Positions 58,691-64,000 of a stretch of DNA of 64,000 bases are shown here, in pieces. This DNA is from Atherinomorus stipes. Lineage: Eukaryota > Chordata > Actinopteri > Atheriniformes > Atherinidae. The stretch's first letter is position 1. Each line of letters begins with the position of its first letter. The stretch lies in assembly GCA_023101725.1 (NCBI GenBank), contig JALJCO010010195.1:62001-126000 (forward strand), in the 5' to 3' direction. The notes under the pieces are model-generated. The model searched no databases and was not told the origin of the DNA. It saw only the letters and a list, made by a program, of their open reading frames with translations. A program made the position numbers and the translations under genes.

Positions 58691-59915
58691 TCAATTAATA
58701 AAAAGCAATTAAACAACAAAAGGTTAAACATTCACAGCAAAACAAAACAAGTGCAACAGTTCAAACCATTAATAAGATGGAGACTAAAACTTGTACTTTG
58801 CAGTCCAGCACATGTCCACTTTGTGACATATGCATTATCATTTATTTATTAGATTTCACTGTTAATTTTTTTTCATTATAGGACAAATTTTATAGAGATT
58901 TTTGCGATGCTGGTCCTGAGTGGTGATTTTGTGCATGAATATATACATGTAATGACAAATAATTGAACTTGAACCTGAAGAAAGCAGCTTGACTTGTCAG
59001 AACTCTTTAAGATGCCCCCTTTTATGAGAAGCCCACAATAATTCAACACCTTTAGCCTCATAAGCATTCGATAAAACACTTTGAATTGTGTCACTTATTG
59101 ACAACTTTGAGGAATATGAAGACCAATCGTATTGTGTGAGGAATCTAAACCATTTATGGCTGCAATCAGTGAGTTATTGCCTAACACCAAACACTTTCCC
59201 AGAACTACTTTCTCATACACTGAGTCATGATCGATGATATTAGTCACACAATCTAAGAATTTGAACTAGATTTCTCGACAGATTTAATGTCTCGGGCCCT
59301 GCGTCAGGAAACCAGCAGCCCTGAGAGCATTGTCGCGTCTGTCCTTAGGAGAAGGAGACAGGGTGAGAGACGAAGCATGAATTGTTCTCACCAGCAAAGA
59401 AGGAAGTGGAAAGGCAGCTTCCTTTCTGTATAACGCTGGGCACCCTGGGAGGGAGAGGAGAATCGATGTGCACACAATGGGGAAGGGGTGGGAGGAGGGC
59501 AGACAGGAGGCATTAATTGAGGAAGGATGTAAGTGCAGTGTGTGACTGGATGTAAGGGCCTGGAAGAGAGATATTGTGGGTTAGGACAAGTGTTGTGGAG
59601 TTCACATGACACTGGAGACTCTTGGAAATGTGTTATTGTCTTGTTTGTTGCACCAGTTTCCCACAGCCTGACTGTAGCCTTTAGATGTAGCACACTTATG
59701 GTTCCATGTTTTGTTAGTGATGCAAGGGGGGAAAAATCGCATTGAAATTTCTAATATCTACATCTTTAACCTCTTCTGCTTTCCACAAATTTCTTAATAA
59801 TAGATTAATTAGATCAGAATAAACTTTTTTATTGAGGAAAATGATCTGGTAGGCTATTACATGTCTTTAATTGGCAACATTACAGAACTTCTACCTTGAC
59901 AATTCATTAGAACAG
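58691..59915. other. unassigned intergenic DNA
   Basis: No gene or repeat recognised. 59280-59600 is purine-rich on the plus strand (GGGAGGGAGAGGAG, GGAAGGGGTGGGAGGAGGG). Confidence 0.4.
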
Positions 59916-60560
59916 AGGTGCCCAAGTCTGGTCCTCGAGAGCTGTCCTGCATTTCTTAGGTCGCTTTCACACCAGGGCTGTTTGATCCACTTTAAACAGA
60001 CCAGTTTGTTTCCTCAGATAGTCTGCTTCGTTTGGGCATGTGTGAAAGCTCATCCTAACTCTGGTGCAGACCAAACAAGCGAACTCTGGTCCGCCTGAAA
60101 ACGTGGGTCTCAGTTCGCTTGCAAGTGAATCCTGGTCCAGTTCGTATGCTGTGTGAAGCTAACAGGATCAAACACAGGACCAAATGTAAGTAGTGACGTT
60201 ATACGCAATGCAAACACAGTGTATCCTGAGGAGAGGAAGTGCAGCGCGCACTCCAAACCAAAATAAACATGGTGAGAGGACAGACGAAGAGCTGAAACCT
60301 CTCCTTGAAATATGGTCAGATGACCGGATAAACCACCTGCTGACATCCACTCATCCTCTACTAGTCATGTATTCACTACTTAAATACAACGTATCTAATC
60401 TATAGACTGATCCGGCCAAATGCCGCAACTAGACCGTCTGCCATTGCAACGGGGCATTTCTGTACATGTGTAATTAGAACAGATGAGAACCTGACTGTTT
60501 TCTTAACAACATGGAGGAAATCTGGAAGGACTGTCGCATTCCTTAACTTTAATGTGTTAA
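59916..60560. repeat. repeat remnants: hAT-like end and a second element
   Basis: 59917-59955 (AGAGGTGCCCAAGTCTGGTC, CTCGAGAGCTGTCCTGCA) is one end of a small hAT-like element without its partner. From 59958 TCGCTTTCACACCAGGGC, then GTTTGATCC, begins a second repeat-like unit with shared internal motifs (TTCGCTTGCAAGTGAATCC, ACAGGATCAAACACAGG). The boundaries are unclear. Confidence 0.4.
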
Positions 60561-61034
60561 GAAGTGAATAAGAAGATCACGGACATTTATTCCATGAGGA
60601 TTTCTGCCGTCTGTGACAAAACTGGACACTGCTCCGTCCACTGTGCATCAGTGTGTTCGTATCGGGAGGAATATCGAACACACAGAGCAGAGGAGGAATA
60701 ACTTGCTGCCACGGTGGATAAAACATTGGATTTAATCCCCAACAACAAAAACACGGTAAACTATGGTGAACAGTCATTAATCTGACACCTTATTTCACAT
60801 ATCTATGCTCCCGAAAATGACGCAACGCATTTTGTATCATGCTAGCTAATGCTAACAGAGACAGCTGTGGTGTTGCTGAGAGTTAATGACTAATCTGGGA
60901 GATATTGTGAAATATAACATTATTTGCTCTGATCAGGGCAACATTGGGACCAGAAAATAAAAACAGTTCTGTCAAAAACACAAACAGATCAGGAAGACGG
61001 TGTCCTGCAGTGAAGGGCAGCGGGAGGGAATGTT

Positions 61035-61092
61035 TTTAAACTGTAAAGCGCTTTGAGTCGCGCAACCTGCTGGAAAAGCGCTTCATAAATAA
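61035..61092 (+). repeat. LINE/SINE 3' tail
   Basis: CTGTAAAGCGCTTTGAGTCG, then AAAAGCGCTTCATAAATAAAG, is a typical retroposon 3' end in fish, directly followed by a (GATT)n array that may have grown from its simple-repeat tail. Confidence 0.7.
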
Positions 61093-61103
61093 AGATTGAT
61101 TGG

Positions 61104-61140
<37 letters not shown>

Positions 61141-61164
61141 CGATTGATCGATTGATCGATTGAT

Positions 61165-61216
<52 letters not shown>
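61093..61216 (+). repeat. (GATT)n microsatellite with GATC variants
   Basis: About 30 units of GATT. A central block has every second unit as GATC (GATTGATCGATTGATCGATT), making a higher-order 8-bp repeat. The translated Ser-Ile-Asn-Gln runs on the minus strand are not a gene. Confidence 0.97.
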
Positions 61217-62235
61217 AACTTCCAGGTGGATCCCTCCACAACCACCTGGATTTATGACTACCTAACAAACAGACCACAGTTTGTGAGACTGAAAGGTTGT
61301 GTGTCTGAGATGATAATCAGCAGCACTGGAGCACCACAAGGGACTGTACTCTCACCATTCCTCTTCACACTGTACACTTCCAGTACAACTCTGATCCTGT
61401 CATCTGCAGAAATACTCTGATGACTCTGCAGTTGTGGGGTGTATCAGTGATGGACAAGAAGCCAAGTACAGGGAACTGGTCAACCAGTTTGTGAAATGGT
61501 AACAATCAGCTCATCTTAAATACCAGCAAGACTAAAGAGATGATTGTTGACTTCAGGAGGAGCAAGAATAAGCAGCATAGTCCTGTCTACATCCTGGAAG
61601 AGGAGGTGGAGGTGGTGGAGAATTACAAATACCTTGGAGTTCAGCTGGACAACAGACTCGACTGGAAATGCAACACTGACTACATCTACAAGAAAGGTCG
61701 AGCAGACTCTACTTCTTAAGGAAGCTGAGATCATTCAACGTCTGCACCAAGATGTTGCAGATCTCCTACAAGTCTGTTGTGGAAAGTGCAATTAGCTTTG
61801 CAGCCATCTGCTGGGGCAGCAGCATCAGAACCAGAGACTTGAAGAAACTAAACAAGCTGATCAAGAAAGCTGGTTCTGTGCTGGGAATAGCTTTGGAGCC
61901 GCTGGACCTGATCATTCAGAAAAGAATGCTGCACAAGCTGATGAAGATGATGGAGGATTCTTCAGTGTGTGTGTGAACAACAGTGTGTTCAGTGGGAGGC
62001 TGCATCAGGTTCGCTGTAGGACGGAGAGATACAGAAATTCATTCCTGCCAGCAGCCATCACCCTAAAGAACAAGATTGACTGACTGACTTATTATTATGT
62101 TATTATTTCATATTAATGTTATATTGTTAAAAACAAAAAAACAAACAAAAGAAAGAAAGAAAAAGAAAGAAAAAAAAAAAGAGTTAGCTTTTTTACAATG
62201 TTGAATTTCCCTTCTGGGATAAATAAAGTATTTTT
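61217..62235 (+). pseudogene. Rex1/CR1-like LINE, 5'-truncated, broken
   Basis: The plus strand encodes the later part of a non-LTR reverse transcriptase: WIYDYLTNRPQFVRLKG, STGAPQGTVLSPFLFTLY (reverse-transcriptase region), then in other frames KTKEMIVDFRRSKNKQ, VVENYKYLGVQLDNRLDW, SVVESAISFAAICWGSS and LNKLIKKAGSVLGIAL. Several frameshifts and stops lie between these (for example near 61420, 61500 and 61710-61750). The catalytic F/Y-x-D-D block is lost near 61395-61425. The 3' end TTGAATTTCCCTTCTGGGAT then AAATAAAGTA is the tail. Related to 56690-57005. Confidence 0.85.
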
Positions 62236-62978
62236 CATTTTAGTTTTCATTAGCCCTAACCATTTCAACTACAGGAAACATGGTCTGAATACATTTCTGG
62301 GGGAGGAATTTCAGCTCAGTTGGGCTGGGGAGGTTGTACTTTTGACATTTCTCTAAATCTCTGGGATGGCACTGAACATTTCTAATTGCTTGGGTATTGT
62401 AAGAAGAACATTTTTACCTTTTCGCAGAAGTGGGAAATCTAAATGCCTGAAAATAAAAACCCTGTGATGTTTTTGGATTTGCCTGTACATTTAGAACAGG
62501 TGTTTTCACTGATGAGCTCATCTATCTGCAAAGGCGCTGAGCTAATTAAATTCAGCTGGTTTAGTGATTGGTTGGAACAACTGCTGGACACGATTTTTAC
62601 TTTCTGGACCTCAGATGTCTACCTCTGCCTTTTAGGCTTAGTGATCTCAGTAAGTTTTAATCTCTAAGATAACTTATTAAATCTGTAAAGTTGTACCGCT
62701 TGAATTTCTGCTGTTTGTGAGCACAGCATTCCAACTCTGACATTTTAGGAGCTCCACAATGGATTAAGCTGGTATTCTTAAAAGAAAACCATATAATCAG
62801 AGCAAAACATCATTAAGATCTGATTTATGCCACAGAGTTATGCTTACAGTAAGACTCAAATAAATCAAAAAGCACCCAAAACATGCAGAAATGAGTAACA
62901 TGGGAATGAAGATTAAGTGCACGACCTGGTTAAACTGTGGGCTCAGAGAGACTCTGGATATTTTGGGTATCGCAACAC
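62236..62978. other. unassigned intergenic DNA
   Basis: No gene or repeat recognised. Confidence 0.45.
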
Positions 62979-63553
62979 TTAAAGCTAGGGTTGGCAATGT
63001 TGGAAAAACGGTTCGAGCAAACAACATTTAAAAAAAAACACACCACCCGAAACCACGCCTTCAGAGCGCAGGGACGTGTGCACCGATGTTTTATAAGCAG
63101 GTTACAGCTGAGTGAATAGCTTGTTAGCTTACTAGTAAACAGTTGACAAACCATGTTTCTAAAACCTTTAATCCACTCACCTCAGATTCCTTCTGCAGTG
63201 TAAAAAGTCCATGCTGCAAAAGGCAACGCCTCCAAGACTTAATCTTTAACCCTTGTTTTCTTTTGTTTTTTGGGGCAGCACCAGTAAGCAGTCCGTTAGC
63301 TATATTTATTTACAGTGAGCGGCGCACAGGGGGGTCATGTAGGGGACCGTGAGAGGTCATGTAGGGGACCTTTCGGTGTGAATGGCAGGGGTTGGTCAGA
63401 GTTTTTACAGAACTGCAGCTCCCACAGAGGTCTGACTTTTTTGTTTCCTTTTTTATGAGTACACGATGTATTTACCACTGTCAGGATAAATGGACCATTT
63501 CACCCAGGACAACAAAAAGTGTTTCTGAACAGGATTACCAACTCTGACTTTAA
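62979..63553. mobile_element. TTAA-ended element
   Basis: Ends TTAAAGCTAGGGTTGGCAAT and ATTACCAACTCTGACTTTAA are inverted copies, with TTAA at both borders. The interior has a direct duplication of GTCATGTAGGGGACC (63333 and 63357). No coding capacity. It stands only 77 bp from the next TTAA element. Confidence 0.7.
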
Positions 63554-63634
63554 ATCTGAAACTGCAGAAGCTTCGGTCTCACAACGAAACGTTACACAGG
63601 AATGCCTGATGTGTAGAATTTAGTGTCAGATTAA

Positions 63635-64000
63635 AGGAATATTGTGTAAGTTCTCCTGTTATTTATTCCCCAAAATTGATTATTTGGTTCAAAAGTGTTT
63701 TTCCATTAATCAGTAATCACTCCCATCAACAAACTGAAGGGCTCCTCTAAGCTCTGAATTTGTCGTTCGTATCATTCATATACATCGAACGGGTTGGCTC
63801 GGTGGTGGCTACCATGTCGTGTCGCCATGTTTTTACGTTCAGTAGAAGCGTGACAGTAGGAAACCACAGAAACTCACCGGAGACACTGGAGTTTTCAGCT
63901 CAGTTCAAGGTAATGCCTTTGAAAAGTCACCGCGGGTGCAGAGGAGTGAACCGAGTGTTATGCTGCGTTCCATTTTCCTCGGAACTGGGAAGTGGGAACT
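63635..64000 (+). mobile_element. TTAA element family B, copy 2 (cut by window end)
   Basis: Starts after TTAA (63631-63634) with AGGAATATTGTGTAAGTTCTC and aligns with the reverse complement of 18803 downward for about 300 bp. It keeps the ATG (63813), followed by 32 open codons to TTCAAG|GTAATG, the same donor-like site in phase 0 as in copy 1. After about 63950 the two copies diverge. The right end is outside the window. Confidence 0.85.

Noticed and set aside
61036..61277. Ser-Ile-Asn-Gln repeat protein on the minus strand
   Set aside because: Translation of the (GATT)n microsatellite.

Overview
This is a nuclear segment of a teleost fish genome, probably a percomorph. Three things support that. 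The only complete protein-coding exon is a vertebrate lens connexin of the GJA8 (Cx50) type. The rest is intron and intergenic DNA with small, splice-bounded exons. The repeats are typical of fish: Tc1-like elements, hAT and TTAA-flanked MITEs, L2-like and Rex1/CR1-like LINEs, and tRNA-derived SINEs. There are no operons, ribosome binding sites or CRISPR arrays.

Layout. 1-945 is a 34-bp minisatellite whose every unit resembles a 3' splice site. 1.6-8.3 kb is a repeat cluster holding a SINE, a Tc1-family MITE, a decayed 1.56-kb Tc1 element and one member of a three-copy TIR family. 8.8-10.9 kb on the minus strand carries exons of an immunoglobulin-domain membrane protein: a V-like exon, a transmembrane exon and two short tail exons with consistent phases. 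12-34 kb is intergenic or intronic and dominated by MITEs, including nested and foldback elements, an A-tract over 200 bp and two exon-like segments near 25 kb. 36.6-38.0 kb is gja8 on the minus strand, with its single coding exon starting just behind a splice acceptor. 38-43 kb is largely free of recognised repeats, with a small open frame near 42.5 kb. 43.9-64 kb is again repeat-rich: a SINE, two large TTAA elements, a second decayed Tc1 element, a hAT MITE with a perfect 8-bp target duplication, an L2-like LINE inserted in a Tc1-type MITE, Rex1-like LINE fragments and two TTAA elements at the right edge.

How the genes relate. The Ig-domain gene and gja8 are about 26 kb apart on the same strand and show no functional link. 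The connexin makes gap junctions in lens fibres. The Ig protein would be a type I cell-surface receptor or adhesion molecule.

The most unusual theme lies in the repeats. Five distinct MITE-like elements, six copies, mostly flanked by TTAA, each carry a CpG-richer core in which an ATG or open frame runs into a splice-donor motif in phase 0, as if they were mobile first exons. One of them also carries a 200-bp internal duplication with a full TGACGTCA site in each copy. A second theme is a set of perfect short hairpins with tiny loops, one of which seals the 5' end of a LINE insertion.
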